Source: Magnetospirillum sp. SS-4
Lineage (GTDB): Bacteria > Pseudomonadota > Alphaproteobacteria > Rhodospirillales > Magnetospirillaceae
Direction of reading: 5' to 3'
Assembly: GCF_902729425.1 (NCBI RefSeq)
Contig: NZ_LR746532.1
Span: 58,270 to 98,355 of the forward strand
DNA length: 40,086 nucleotides
Each line of letters opens with the position of its first letter. Position 1 is the first letter of the stretch. Below, one piece after another: positions 1 through 7,882 of this stretch. Made by a program: the position numbers and the translations under genes. The notes under the pieces are model-generated. The model was not told where the DNA came from. It made no database searches and saw only the letters and a program-made list of their open reading frames with translations.

Positions 1-2
1 AA

Positions 3-80
3 ACCCGCCAGCAGCTCGGCATCCAGGCGCTGTCCTTCGCCAATCGGTCGGAACAGGGCGTCCTGTCGCTCTTCCGGTAA
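3..80 (+). CDS. Flagellin, C-terminal end only (partial)
   Basis: Twenty-five codons and a TAA stop are visible; the gene begins outside the left edge. The encoded tail (reading ...QQLGIQALSFANRSEQ... and ending in SLFR) matches the conserved C-terminal D0 helix of bacterial flagellins, typically QQLGxQALSIANQxPQxxLSL. This helix packs in the core of the filament. The family call rests on this short tail alone. The next gene starts 26 bases downstream on the same strand and no terminator hairpin is evident between them, so some readthrough is possible. Confidence 0.75.
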   Translation, partial: TRQQLGIQALSFANRSEQGVLSLFR

Positions 81-106
81 GATAGCGGCGGCGGGAGGAG
101 GGCGGC

Positions 107-628
107 GTGAACGCCAGGATCGTCGGACTTGTCCTGTTCGGCCTCGCCCTCGTCCCCTCGCCGGTTCTCGCCGCCCCGATGCGCTGCCCCGAGGATGCCG
201 AGGGCGGCGCCTGCGTCTGGGGCAGGGTCGAGGGATTCGACGGCGCCACCCTTCAAATTCGCGGCCTTTCCATCGCCCTGGCCGGGGTGGTGGCGCCGTC
301 CCGCAAGGATATCTGCGCCAACCGCTCGACCAGGGAGGAATTCGCCTGCGGCCGTCCGGCCCGCAAGCGCATGGCCGAACTGGTGGCCAAGGGAATCGCC
401 TGCGATATCGTCGAGGTGGAGTCGGGCCAGTTGTGGGGACGCTGCCGCGGCCCCGACGGCGACGTGGCGCGGCTGCTGATTCAGGCCGGCGTGGTCAAGG
501 CGTCCAAGGACGGCCTGTTCGAGGACGCCCAGAAGCAGGCGGTCAAGGCCCGGAAGGGATTGTGGGCCGCCGAGATCATCCTGCCCAGGGACTGGGAGGC
601 GGTCCGGCGCAAGAATTCCGACGATTAG
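107..628 (+). CDS. Secreted SNase-like (thermonuclease-fold) protein, probably degenerate
   Basis: A 173-residue protein with a clear signal peptide (residues 1-22, cleavage after VLA), so it is exported. The start is GTG, chosen because a strong GGGAGGAGG ribosome site lies just upstream at 93-101. The body resembles staphylococcal nuclease-like proteins of alphaproteobacteria: a beta-barrel start, an ACGRPARKRMAEL segment, and a final LIQAGVVKA...A..ARKGLW stretch typical of the family. The family motif G-I-D-A-P-E reads G-V-V-A-P-S here and the DRYGR-like block reads SGQLWGR, so the Asp and Glu that normally bind metal and act in catalysis look lost. It may be a structural or binding relative rather than an active nuclease. 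It sits 26 bases after the flagellin end and converges on the tRNA gene. Confidence 0.7.
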   Translation: MNARIVGLVLFGLALVPSPVLAAPMRCPEDAEGGACVWGRVEGFDGATLQIRGLSIALAGVVAPSRKDICANRSTREEFACGRPARKRMAELVAKGIACDIVEVESGQLWGRCRGPDGDVARLLIQAGVVKASKDGLFEDAQKQAVKARKGLWAAEIILPRDWEAVRRKNSDD

Positions 629-645
629 GGCAAGTTCAGGGGAGC

Positions 646-657
646 CCGGATATCCGG
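646..657. repeat. 12-bp perfect palindrome in a convergent gap
   Basis: CCGGATATCCGG lies between the stop of the SNase-like gene and the 3' end of the tRNA. It could stop transcription from either side, but there is no T-run next to it and the arms are short. Function unproven. Confidence 0.3.
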
Positions 658-677
658 CCGTTCCGTCCGAGAGGATT

Positions 678-753
678 TGGTGGGTCCGCCGGGACTCGAA
701 CCCGGGACCTCTCGATTAAAAGTCGCTTGCTCTACCAACTGAGCTACGGACCC
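678..753 (-). tRNA. tRNA-Lys (anticodon TTT)
   Basis: Read on the minus strand this is a 76-nt tRNA. The acceptor stem GGGTCCG pairs with CGGACCC, followed by discriminator A and an encoded CCA (678-680). The D arm begins TAGCTCAGTTGG, the anticodon loop is CTTTTAA with anticodon TTT, and the T arm contains GGTTCGAGTCC. All four arms form without mismatch by eye. It converges with the gene at 107-628 and lies downstream of the YhiN-type gene on the same strand, with a 90-base gap. Confidence 0.97.
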
Positions 754-843
754 ATTCCGAAAAGGGGCTCACCATAGGCAGATGATCGCCGTTCGTCAAC
801 GTGGGGATGGCGGTGCGAATCGGAATGCCGGCATGGGCGGATG

Positions 844-2043
844 TCAGGCGGTTTGCCCGGCCACCCAGCCCGACGACCATGCCCACTGGAAATTATAGCC
901 GCCCAGCCAGCCGGTGACATCCACCGCCTCGCCGACGAAATAAAGGCCGGAAACCGCCTTGGCCGCCATGGTCTTGGACGACAGCCCGGCGGTGTCGACC
1001 CCGCCCAGGGTGGCCTCGGCGGTGCGGTAACCCTCGCTGCCGGCGGGAACCGGCCGCCAGCCGTTCAGCAGCCCGGCCAGACCGGCGAGGGCGGCGTTGG
1101 GCGTCTGCCCGATGGGCTTGCCCAGCAGGCCGGCGCGCCCGGTCAGGCACTGGGCCAGCCGGGCCGGCAGCATTTCCGCCACCACGGTCTCGACCTGGGC
1201 GTTCGGCCGCGCCGCCTTGCGCCCGATCAGGGTGGTCCGGGCATCCTGGCCGGGCAGCAGGTCGAGGACGATGGGGTGACCCGCCCGCCAGTATGAACTG
1301 ATCTGAAGGATGGCCGGTCCCGACAGGCCGCGATGGGTGAACAGCACCGCCTCGCGAAAGCGGGCGCCGCCCAGCGAGACCTCGGCCTCGACGCTGATCC
1401 CGGCGAGGGTCCGCATCAAGACGAGATCGTCGCCGGCGAAGGTCAGCGGCACCAGGGCCGGGGCGGTGGCGACCACTCCCAGGCCATGGCGCCGGGCCAG
1501 GACGTGGGCGAAGCCGCTGGCGCCGATCTTGGGCAGCGACAGGCCGCCGGTGGCCACCACCAGCGACGGCGCCCGGAAGGTTCCCCGGCTGGTTTCCACC
1601 CGGAACGGGCCGTCGCCGCCGACCGTGCCGATACGGCAGGAAGTGAGGATTTCCACCCCGCCGGCGCCGCATTCCCGCAGCAGCATTTCGACGATCAGGG
1701 CGGCGGAATCGTCACAGAACAGGCGGCCGTGGTCGCGTTCGTGCCAGGCGATGCCGTGGCGGCGGATCAGGTCGAGGAAATCGCCCGGCCCAAAGCGCTT
1801 CAACGCCGAGACGGTGAAGTGGGGATTGGCCGACAGGTAATGGACCGGGGCGACGTCGCGGTTGGTGAAGTTGCAGCGGCCGCCGCCCGAGATCAGGATC
1901 TTGCGGCCAGGCTGGTCGTTGTGGTCCAGCACCGCCACCCGGCGGCCGCGGGCGGCGGCCGAGGCGGCGCACATCAGGCCGGCGGCGCCGGCGCCGATGA
2001 CGATGACGTCGTGAGTGGGCGGGAGGACGGGGGAAACGGGCAT
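844..2043 (-). CDS. NAD(P)/FAD-dependent oxidoreductase, YhiN/BaiN (HI0933) family
   Basis: A 399-residue cytoplasmic flavoprotein. The N-terminus carries the dinucleotide-binding motif G-A-G-A-A-G (residues 17-22) after a beta strand DVIVIG, which binds the ADP part of FAD. The block GRKILISGGGRCNFTN and the C-terminal block YFVGEAVDVTGWLGGYNFQWA are signatures of the HI0933/YhiN family, and the length is normal. The physiological substrate of most members is unknown; one gut relative (BaiN) has been linked to bile acid reduction, which should not be carried over here. It is the last gene of a minus-strand operon, starting 9 bases after the hydrolase stop. Confidence 0.9.
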   Translation of the reverse strand: MPVSPVLPPTHDVIVIGAGAAGLMCAASAAARGRRVAVLDHNDQPGRKILISGGGRCNFTNRDVAPVHYLSANPHFTVSALKRFGPGDFLDLIRRHGIAWHERDHGRLFCDDSAALIVEMLLRECGAGGVEILTSCRIGTVGGDGPFRVETSRGTFRAPSLVVATGGLSLPKIGASGFAHVLARRHGLGVVATAPALVPLTFAGDDLVLMRTLAGISVEAEVSLGGARFREAVLFTHRGLSGPAILQISSYWRAGHPIVLDLLPGQDARTTLIGRKAARPNAQVETVVAEMLPARLAQCLTGRAGLLGKPIGQTPNAALAGLAGLLNGWRPVPAGSEGYRTAEATLGGVDTAGLSSKTMAAKAVSGLYFVGEAVDVTGWLGGYNFQWAWSSGWVAGQTA

Positions 2044-2052
2044 GGGCGGGTT

Positions 2053-3141
2053 CTACTCCATGCCGTCCCGCCACTCCAGCAAACGATACGCCGCCCGCCA
2101 CAAGGTGACGGCGTCGCCGGGCCGCGCGGCCCCAAGATCGGCATGGGCGAGGTTGTCCAGAAGGTAAAGACGCGAACGCGGCGCCGCCCCGGCCAGGGCG
2201 ATCCCCTCGCCGACCGGCACGATACGGTCGTCGGCGCCGTGAATCACCAGCAGTTCGGCCTCCAGGCCCGACAGGTCGCGCCGGGCGAGGTCGAGCCCGT
2301 CCATGTCGGCGACCACGCCTTCGGGCAAGGCCGCGATCAGGTCGGGCACCCGGTCGGGACGGTCGTTGTCCAGCAGCGCCATCACCGAGCGTCCCTGGGG
2401 GCCGAGACGGGACGTCAGGTCGTCGATGATGGCGACGGGTTCGGCCAGCTTGCGCCGGGCAATGGCGGCCAGCAGGACGCGGTCGCCGGAATCGGTCAGC
2501 CGCTGGGCGTTGCCCAGCACGAACACCCACTTGCCGTAGGCGTTGGGGTCCAGCCGCCGCCACGGATCGGCGGAAGACGGCCGCCAGAATCCGGTGGTGA
2601 AGAAGGTCACCACCCGTTTTGCGTCGAACGGCGGCCCGATGGCGGCGATCACCGCCACCCGCCGGGCGATGCCGGGCTCCAGGGCCGCCAGGACGGCGGG
2701 AACCGCAGCATAGGAGATCGCCGCGACGGCGGTCCGTCCGCCATCGCGGGTGACGTGACGCACCGCGTCGGCGATGCCGGTCGTGTCCTGCGGCGACAGC
2801 CGCAGCGCCCGCGCTTGCGGATTGTCGGGAACCAGGACCCGCCAGCCGGCCCGGGCCAGGGTTCCGGCCAGGGCCACCAGCCGGGGGTCGTCGCCGCCGG
2901 CGGCGGCGGCTCCCGGGACCAGCACCAGCGACGCCCTCGGCCGTTCGCCGCCATAGAGGTCGGCGGCATGGCTGCGGCCATCGACGGCGTAGGTGATCCG
3001 TTCACGGCTGATTTCGGCGGACGGAAACGGATGGCCGGCAAGATCGGCCAGCAGCAAGGCGGCCTCGACGGCGTGGCGGGCCGGCGGCGACGCCAGGGCC
3101 AGGAACAGCGCGATCAGTCCCAGGCAGCGCCCGCATCTCAC
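2053..3141 (-). CDS. Alpha/beta hydrolase with N-terminal signal or anchor
   Basis: A 362-residue protein with a hydrophobic N-terminal segment (about residues 7-20, CLGLIALFLALASPP), so it is probably exported or anchored. The start is GTG at 3141, overlapping the upstream stop (GTGTGA) with GGAGGG 8 bases before it. The body has the alpha/beta-hydrolase order: strand and oxyanion loop (LVLVPGAAAAGGDDPR), a nucleophile elbow AISYAA, a DDRIVP block carrying the acid and a DNLAHAD block carrying the His. The nucleophile elbow departs from G-x-S-x-G because both glycines are alanine. The fold call is firm, the substrate is unknown, and an esterase or dienelactone-hydrolase-like enzyme is the best guess. 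Confidence 0.8.
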   Translation of the reverse strand: MRCGRCLGLIALFLALASPPARHAVEAALLLADLAGHPFPSAEISRERITYAVDGRSHAADLYGGERPRASLVLVPGAAAAGGDDPRLVALAGTLARAGWRVLVPDNPQARALRLSPQDTTGIADAVRHVTRDGGRTAVAAISYAAVPAVLAALEPGIARRVAVIAAIGPPFDAKRVVTFFTTGFWRPSSADPWRRLDPNAYGKWVFVLGNAQRLTDSGDRVLLAAIARRKLAEPVAIIDDLTSRLGPQGRSVMALLDNDRPDRVPDLIAALPEGVVADMDGLDLARRDLSGLEAELLVIHGADDRIVPVGEGIALAGAAPRSRLYLLDNLAHADLGAARPGDAVTLWRAAYRLLEWRDGME

Positions 3142-3638
3142 ACCTCGATCCCTCCCAGTCTTTCCTGGGTCTCCTTCAGGCGGTCGGCCTTCTTCTTCAT
3201 CTCCTGTTCCATGCGCTTGATGCGCCGGTCCAGGTCCTCGATATTGCCCAGCCGCTCGGCCCGCTTGCGTCTGGCGTAGCCGCCCGCCACCCGCTTGATG
3301 CCCCAGTCGGCGGTGACGAAGAACAAGGCGGCGCCGGCCACCAGGGTGACGATGGCGGCGATGCCGCCGAAGCTGCTGTTGACCGCCACCATGGCCCCCC
3401 AGAAACCGATGGTCACCAGCGACGACGACGCCACCAGGATCAGCCGATTGACGGTCTGGTCGTACACCACCTGACGCTTTTCCATGTCGCGCATGGCGTT
3501 GACGATCTCTTCCCTGGCGATGGCCTGCCAAGTGCGGAACGACATGCCCTTGACCGTCCGGTTGTCGCGAATGGTCTGTTCCAGCTTGCGCACCAGATAG
3601 TCGGCTTTCTGCTCCGGCGTCGGACCCTCGGCGGCCAC
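3138..3638 (-). CDS. Small membrane protein with C-terminal coiled coil, unknown function
   Basis: A 166-residue protein I do not recognise. It has a charged, helical cytosolic N-terminal half (residues 1-62), two hydrophobic segments (about 66-88 and 90-110) separated by a short SSFGG turn, then a basic KRVAGGYARRKRAER stretch and a heptad-like charged helix (about 130-160, IEDLDRRIKRMEQEMKKKADRL) likely to be a coiled coil. This layout suggests both ends face the cytosol. It is the first gene of the operon with the hydrolase and flavoprotein, and its stop overlaps the hydrolase start. Codon use matches the neighbours, so it is likely a real gene. Confidence 0.75.
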   Translation of the reverse strand: MAAEGPTPEQKADYLVRKLEQTIRDNRTVKGMSFRTWQAIAREEIVNAMRDMEKRQVVYDQTVNRLILVASSSLVTIGFWGAMVAVNSSFGGIAAIVTLVAGAALFFVTADWGIKRVAGGYARRKRAERLGNIEDLDRRIKRMEQEMKKKADRLKETQERLGGIEV

Positions 3639-3945
3639 TCCCGCTCTCCCCCTGTTGATGGCCGGCGCAGTCTATCACCGTGACGCCGGAGCGGGGAGGG
3701 GAGAGGAGGCATCCATGGGCCTCCGCGACCAGCCCTCTGTTTTTCAAGGAACGCAATATGCGTAAAATTATCCGTAAAGTGCCGCAAATAAAACTTTTGC
3801 TATGTGAAGCCATACACAGTTTGAGTGGTTGATGATCGGTAATCTACTTCCATGAGACACGGGGCGGGAAGTCGAAGCCAAGTATCTCTTGACGCAAATT
3901 GGACGGAGACCCGGAATCGGGACGTCCCATCAAGGAGTGAAAGCC
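3639..3945. other. 307-bp divergent intergenic region upstream of flp
   Basis: No gene is supported here. The middle (about 3740-3860) is AT-rich compared with both sides and should hold divergent promoters for the minus-strand operon and for flp, but I see no convincing -35/-10 or sigma-54 pair. Two small dyads are visible: GGAGGC/GCCTCC (3705-3710 and 3719-3724) and the perfect palindrome GGGACGTCCC (3919-3928), just ahead of the flp ribosome site. Confidence 0.6.
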
Positions 3946-4119
3946 ATGTTGACCTATGCTCGCAGCCTGATCCGCCAGCTGGTTCGTGACGAAAAGGGCG
4001 CCACCGCCATCGAATACGGCCTGATCGCCGCCCTGATCGCCGTCGCCGCCGTCACCGTGATGGGCACCATCGGCACCAACCTGACCAGCACCTTCACCAC
4101 CGTGGCCGGCAAGCTGTAG
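3946..4119 (+). CDS. flp: Flp/Fap-type class IVb prepilin (major Tad pilus subunit)
   Basis: A 57-residue prepilin, the building block of the Tad pilus. Residues 1-18 form a basic leader ending RDEKG. The prepilin peptidase should cut after Gly18, leaving a mature protein with Glu at +5 and Tyr at +6 (ATAIEY), the Flp signature. A hydrophobic helix of about 20 residues follows (GLIAALIAVAAVTVMG). The start at 3946 is chosen because AAGGAG lies 9 bases upstream and because it gives the usual short Flp leader. It is followed by a strong terminator hairpin, which fits high expression of the subunit relative to the assembly genes downstream. Confidence 0.95.
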   Translation: MLTYARSLIRQLVRDEKGATAIEYGLIAALIAVAAVTVMGTIGTNLTSTFTTVAGKL

Positions 4120-4150
4120 ACTGGGGCTTCGCGGCCTGGGGAAACCGAAG

Positions 4151-4176
4151 CGCCTCCCTCTCGCGGGAGGCGTTTT
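4151..4176 (+). terminator. Rho-independent terminator/attenuator after flp
   Basis: Stem CGCCTCCC (4151-4158) pairs perfectly with GGGAGGCG (4165-4172) across a 6-base loop, followed by TTTT (4173-4176). It sits between flp and cpaA on the same strand and probably ends most flp transcripts while letting a fraction through to the assembly genes. Confidence 0.8.
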
Positions 4177-4191
4177 CGCGAGGACCAAGCA

Positions 4192-4701
4192 ATGATCGCC
4201 AACGTCGTCGTCGTCATCGCCGGTCTGCTGTTCGTCGCCGCCCTTGCGGACGCCGCCCAGTCGGACCTGCGCCGGTTTCGCATCCACAACCGGGCGCCGC
4301 TGCTGCTGCTGGCGTCGTTCGTGCCGGCCGGATTGGCGGCCGGACTGGACGGAGGCGAGTGGCTGGCCCATCTCGGCGCCGCCTTGGTGGTGTTCGCGGT
4401 GGCGGCGGCGCTGTTCGTCCTGGGAATCTGGGGTGGCGGCGACGCCAAGCTGCTGCCGGCGGCGGTGTTGTGGGTGGGGCCGGCCGGCCTTGCCCGTTTC
4501 ATCATGATCATGGCCCTGGCCGGGGGTGGCCTGGCGGTGGTGGCGCTGCTGGCGCGCCGGGTCGGGCTGGCGCCGTCCGGGCCGGTTCGTGACTGGGGCG
4601 AACGCCTCGCCGCCTCCGGCCATGTGCCTTACGGCCTGGCCATCGCGGCCGCCGGCCTCGACTGGTGGATCATCGCCATGCTGCCGCGCCTCATGGGCTG
4701 A
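4192..4701 (+). CDS. cpaA: Prepilin peptidase CpaA/TadV (A24 family)
   Basis: A 169-residue polytopic inner-membrane aspartyl protease that removes leaders from Flp and pseudopilins. The two catalytic aspartates of the A24 family are visible: Asp25 (in AQSDLRRFRIHN, first transmembrane boundary) and Asp84 in the G-G-G-D-A-K motif. About five hydrophobic segments are seen. The N-terminal methylase domain of classic PilD enzymes is absent, as is normal for CpaA/TadV. It starts 16 bases after the flp terminator and begins the assembly operon. Confidence 0.93.
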   Translation: MIANVVVVIAGLLFVAALADAAQSDLRRFRIHNRAPLLLLASFVPAGLAAGLDGGEWLAHLGAALVVFAVAAALFVLGIWGGGDAKLLPAAVLWVGPAGLARFIMIMALAGGGLAVVALLARRVGLAPSGPVRDWGERLAASGHVPYGLAIAAAGLDWWIIAMLPRLMG

Positions 4702-4800
4702 TTCCGCCGACACCGAGGCGGGCGGTTGCGTCGGGGGGGAATTTGGCCGATTGTCGTGTGGGGTGCGAACAGGAGGGGACTTCGAGGTGAGGGCGGTATC

Positions 4801-5706
4801 ATGCGACCGATAGCCATCGTCCTGGTGGTGGCGGCCCTGGCCGCCGGCCTGACCGCCTTTCTGGCCAAATCCTGGCTGGACCGCCAGTCGGCGGGGCCGG
4901 CGGCCCAGGCCCAGGCGGCGATGGCCGAGGTGCTGGTGGCCGCCCGCGAGATTTCGCCAGGAACCGTGCTCGGCGCCGACGATCTCCGCTACGAGTCCTG
5001 GCCCAGCACCGCCGTCACCCCCCGGCTGATGATCCGCCGCGACGGCGACGACCCCAAGGCCCAGGCGCTGGGACTGGTGGCCCGCCGCGCCTTGGCCGAG
5101 GGCGAGCCCTTCGCCATCGCCGCCACCTTCCGCCAGGACAGCGCCGGCGTGCTGGCCGGCGTGCTGACGCCGGGCATGCGGGCGGTCTCTGTCGCCATCA
5201 CCAATGCCAGCGCGGTGTCGGGCTTCATCACCCCCGGCGACAAGGTGGACGTGGTCCTGTCCACCGACATGCAGCGGGTGATGGAAGGCGGCGACCGGGA
5301 ACCGGCCGGCACCCTGCTGATCCAGCGCTACGCCGCCGAGACCGTGCTCGCCGATGTCCGGGTCCTGGCCATCGATCAGCAGATCACCCGTGGCCGCGAC
5401 GGCGCCGCCATCCAGGGCAAGACCGCCACCATCGAGGTCACCCCAAAGCAGGCGGAAATTCTGACCGCCGCCGGCATGGTGGGAACGCTGAACCTGGTGC
5501 TGCGCGGCCTGCCCGCCGCCGGCGGCGCCGCGGTGGCCGAAACCGAGGCCGATGCCGCCGGCTTCACCTCCGACACCGAGACCAGCAGGGCGCTGCAAGC
5601 CTTGCTGGGGGCCCGGACCAGGCCGGCCAAGCCATCCGGCGGCGGTGGCGGCGGCATTCAGGTCAATCGTGCCGGAATCGTCACCTCCGAAGGGGCCGCC
5701 CGATGA
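4801..5706 (+). CDS. cpaB: Tad pilus assembly protein CpaB/RcpC (SAF domain)
   Basis: A 301-residue protein with one N-terminal hydrophobic segment (residues 4-22) that serves as signal or anchor; the rest is periplasmic. Residues about 40-105 form a SAF domain (VLVAAREISPGTVLGADDLRYESWPS), followed by the RcpC/CpaB core (PGMRAVSVAITNASAVSGFITPGDKVDVVLS). CpaB works with the secretin CpaC in the outer-membrane channel. The ATG at 4801 is preferred over an upstream in-frame ATG at 4726 because it places the hydrophobic segment at the N-terminus. The C-terminus carries a glycine run. The stop overlaps the cpaC start by 4 bases (ATGA). Confidence 0.92.
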   Translation: MRPIAIVLVVAALAAGLTAFLAKSWLDRQSAGPAAQAQAAMAEVLVAAREISPGTVLGADDLRYESWPSTAVTPRLMIRRDGDDPKAQALGLVARRALAEGEPFAIAATFRQDSAGVLAGVLTPGMRAVSVAITNASAVSGFITPGDKVDVVLSTDMQRVMEGGDREPAGTLLIQRYAAETVLADVRVLAIDQQITRGRDGAAIQGKTATIEVTPKQAEILTAAGMVGTLNLVLRGLPAAGGAAVAETEADAAGFTSDTETSRALQALLGARTRPAKPSGGGGGGIQVNRAGIVTSEGAAR

Positions 5707-7184
5707 CGTTTCGCCTGTTCCGCGCCGTCTTGATGTCGCTGCTGCTGCTGACGGGGCCGGCCCTGGCCCGTGACGCAGCCCAGCCGCCGCCGCCCGACCC
5801 GGCGCCGCGCGGCAAGGTGGTGACCATGGGCGGCAACGGCACCGCCGCCGCGCCTTCCCGAGCGTTGCCGGCATCGCTGCGCGGCCCCATGCCGGCGGTG
5901 TTCGAGTCGATCCGGCTGGCGGTCGGCAAGTCCGCCGATATCTTGCTGCCGACCGAGGTGAGGGACGTCATCGTCGGCAATTCCGACATCGCCGACGTCA
6001 TGGTGCGCTCGCCCACCCAGATCTACATGGTCGGCCGCGCTCCCGGCCAGACCAACGTCTTCCTGATCGACCGCTCCGGCAAGGCCTTCCGCCGCTACGA
6101 GGTGGACGTGGCCATCGATTCCCAGGCGGTGCGGGAGGTGCTGCGCCAGGTGCTGCCCGACGAATCCGCCATCCAGGTCTCGGCGGTGGGCGACAGCCTC
6201 TACCTGTCGGGAACCGTCAGGACCGATGCCGCCGGCAACGCCGCCAAGGCGCTGGCGCGGCGCTTCGTCGCCAAGGACGAGAATCTGGTCAACATGATGC
6301 GAATCTCCAACGACCAGCAGGTCCTGCTTCAGGTCAAGGTGGTGGAGATGCAGCGCACCGTGGTCAAGGAACTGGGGGTCGGCGTCTCCACCACCCGCCC
6401 GATCGGGCTGGCCGGCCATCAGGATCTGACCGGGTTCACCACCTCGACCATCGGCCAGATCACCACGTCCTATTTCGGTTCGGCCACGGTGACCGGCATC
6501 GGCACCCTGACCACCAACCTGTCCATGCTGGAGAACCAGGGGCTGATCCGCACCCTGGTCGAACCCAACCTGACCGCCGTGTCGGGCGAGACCGCCACCA
6601 TGCTGGCCGGCGGCGAGATTCCGATTCCAGTGGCCGACGTCAATGGCTCCATCAGCGTCGAGTTCAAGCCGTATGGCGTGCTGATGAACTTCACCCCCAC
6701 CGTGCTCGACCCCGGCCGGCTCAGCCTCAAGATGACCGCCGAGGTCAGCGCCATCGACACCGCCAACCGCACCGCCGTCAGTTCCACCATCTCGGTGCCG
6801 GCCTTCAAGGTGCGCCGCGCCGGCTCCACCGTGGAACTGCCGTCGGGCGGCTCCATCATGATCGCGGGGCTGTTGCAGAACGATTTGACCGGCAACGTCT
6901 CGGGCCTGCCCGGCCTGATGGACATACCGGTTCTGGGCGCGCTGTTCCGCTCCAACGCCTTTCAGCGCAACGAGACCGAACTGGTGGTGATCCTGTCGGC
7001 CTACGTGGTGCAGTCGGTGGATCGCCCCGACGCCCTGGCGACGCCGTCCGACGGCTTCGCCCCGGCGTCCGATATCAAGCGGTTCCTGTTCGGCCGCCTG
7101 CAAGACACCTATACGAAGCGCGGCGGCAGCGTCCCGCCGGTTCCGGGCCAGTTGCAAGGTCCGTTCGGCTACATCGTTCAATAG
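5703..7184 (+). CDS. cpaC: Tad pilus secretin CpaC/RcpA
   Basis: A 493-residue outer-membrane channel subunit. A signal peptide covers residues 1-22 (cleavage after ALA). A proline-rich linker follows, then the pilus-type N-terminal domain (about 65-135, SADILLPTEVRDVIVGNSDIA), a BON-like domain (about 140-200) and the secretin core (about 265-440), which includes the conserved VPVLGALFRS-type block (here IPVLGALFRSNAF). It should form a ring through which the Flp pilus leaves the cell, with CpaD as lipoprotein partner. Start-stop overlap with cpaB shows translational coupling. Confidence 0.94.
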   Translation: MTFRLFRAVLMSLLLLTGPALARDAAQPPPPDPAPRGKVVTMGGNGTAAAPSRALPASLRGPMPAVFESIRLAVGKSADILLPTEVRDVIVGNSDIADVMVRSPTQIYMVGRAPGQTNVFLIDRSGKAFRRYEVDVAIDSQAVREVLRQVLPDESAIQVSAVGDSLYLSGTVRTDAAGNAAKALARRFVAKDENLVNMMRISNDQQVLLQVKVVEMQRTVVKELGVGVSTTRPIGLAGHQDLTGFTTSTIGQITTSYFGSATVTGIGTLTTNLSMLENQGLIRTLVEPNLTAVSGETATMLAGGEIPIPVADVNGSISVEFKPYGVLMNFTPTVLDPGRLSLKMTAEVSAIDTANRTAVSSTISVPAFKVRRAGSTVELPSGGSIMIAGLLQNDLTGNVSGLPGLMDIPVLGALFRSNAFQRNETELVVILSAYVVQSVDRPDALATPSDGFAPASDIKRFLFGRLQDTYTKRGGSVPPVPGQLQGPFGYIVQ

Positions 7185-7202
7185 GGAAGGGAGGACGCCG
7201 CC

Positions 7203-7868
7203 ATGCCTCGCAAAGCCTCCGTCATCGCCCTGCTGCCGCTGCTGCTGGCGGCCGCCGGCTGCGCCGCCGACATGGCGGAACACGACCAGCGCATCTCGCA
7301 TCCCGTCACCGCCGAGCAGAAGACGGCAATCGCCCTGTTCGACCGCGTCGACGGACAGGACCTGTCCGCCTTCGACCGCGAGCGGCTGGGGCGGCTGGCC
7401 GCCGAATCGCTGAAACGTGGCGCCGGTCCGGTGCGGATCATCGTGGGTGCCCGGCCGGGCGAGGAAGCCGCCGGGCACGATTTCGCCCGGACGCTGGCCG
7501 ACGGGCTGAGGGCCGGCGGCGTCGCCGATATCCGGGTGACGGTGGCCGGCGAGGCCGGGGGAGAGCCGGGAGCGGCCGAGGTGCGGGTTCCGGTCTGGGT
7601 GGCGGTGGTGCCCGATTGCGGCAAGTTCGAGCGCGGCATCACGCCGGATTACACCAACGCCCCCAACAGCAATTGGGGCTGTTCCATTCAGCGCAACATG
7701 GGGCTGATGGTGCAGAACCCCGCCGACCTGATCCGGGCGCGCGAGACCAGCGGCCGCGACGCCAACCGCGCCTCGGACGTGCTCGGCAAATACGGCAAGG
7801 GCGAAGCCACCGGCTCGGCCGCCGAGGCCAAGTCGTCGGGCTCCACCTCCTCGGTCGGCAGCAAGTAG
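7203..7868 (+). CDS. cpaD: Tad pilus lipoprotein CpaD
   Basis: A 221-residue lipoprotein. The lipobox L-A-A-A-G-C puts the lipidated Cys at residue 20, and the +2 residue is Ala, so sorting to the outer membrane is expected. The body contains the family features PVTAEQKTAIALFDR, a central ARPGEEAAGHDFARTL...L segment, and a conserved CpaD tail PDCGKFERGITPDYTNAPNSNWGC (quoted in part: NSNWGC then QRNMGLMV.NPADL). CpaD is the pilotin-like partner of the CpaC secretin. The C-terminus is Ser/Gly-rich and probably disordered. Confidence 0.92.
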   Translation: MPRKASVIALLPLLLAAAGCAADMAEHDQRISHPVTAEQKTAIALFDRVDGQDLSAFDRERLGRLAAESLKRGAGPVRIIVGARPGEEAAGHDFARTLADGLRAGGVADIRVTVAGEAGGEPGAAEVRVPVWVAVVPDCGKFERGITPDYTNAPNSNWGCSIQRNMGLMVQNPADLIRARETSGRDANRASDVLGKYGKGEATGSAAEAKSSGSTSSVGSK

Positions 7869-7882
7869 CGGCGGAGCCAATC

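Noticed and set aside
1333-3279. Long plus-strand frame opposite the flavoprotein and hydrolase genes, and similar long antisense frames (for example 5658-7880, 12979-14862, 33526-35529)
   Set aside because: They are shadows of real genes in GC-rich DNA: composition is low-complexity (Gly, Arg, Gln, His) and no family motif appears.
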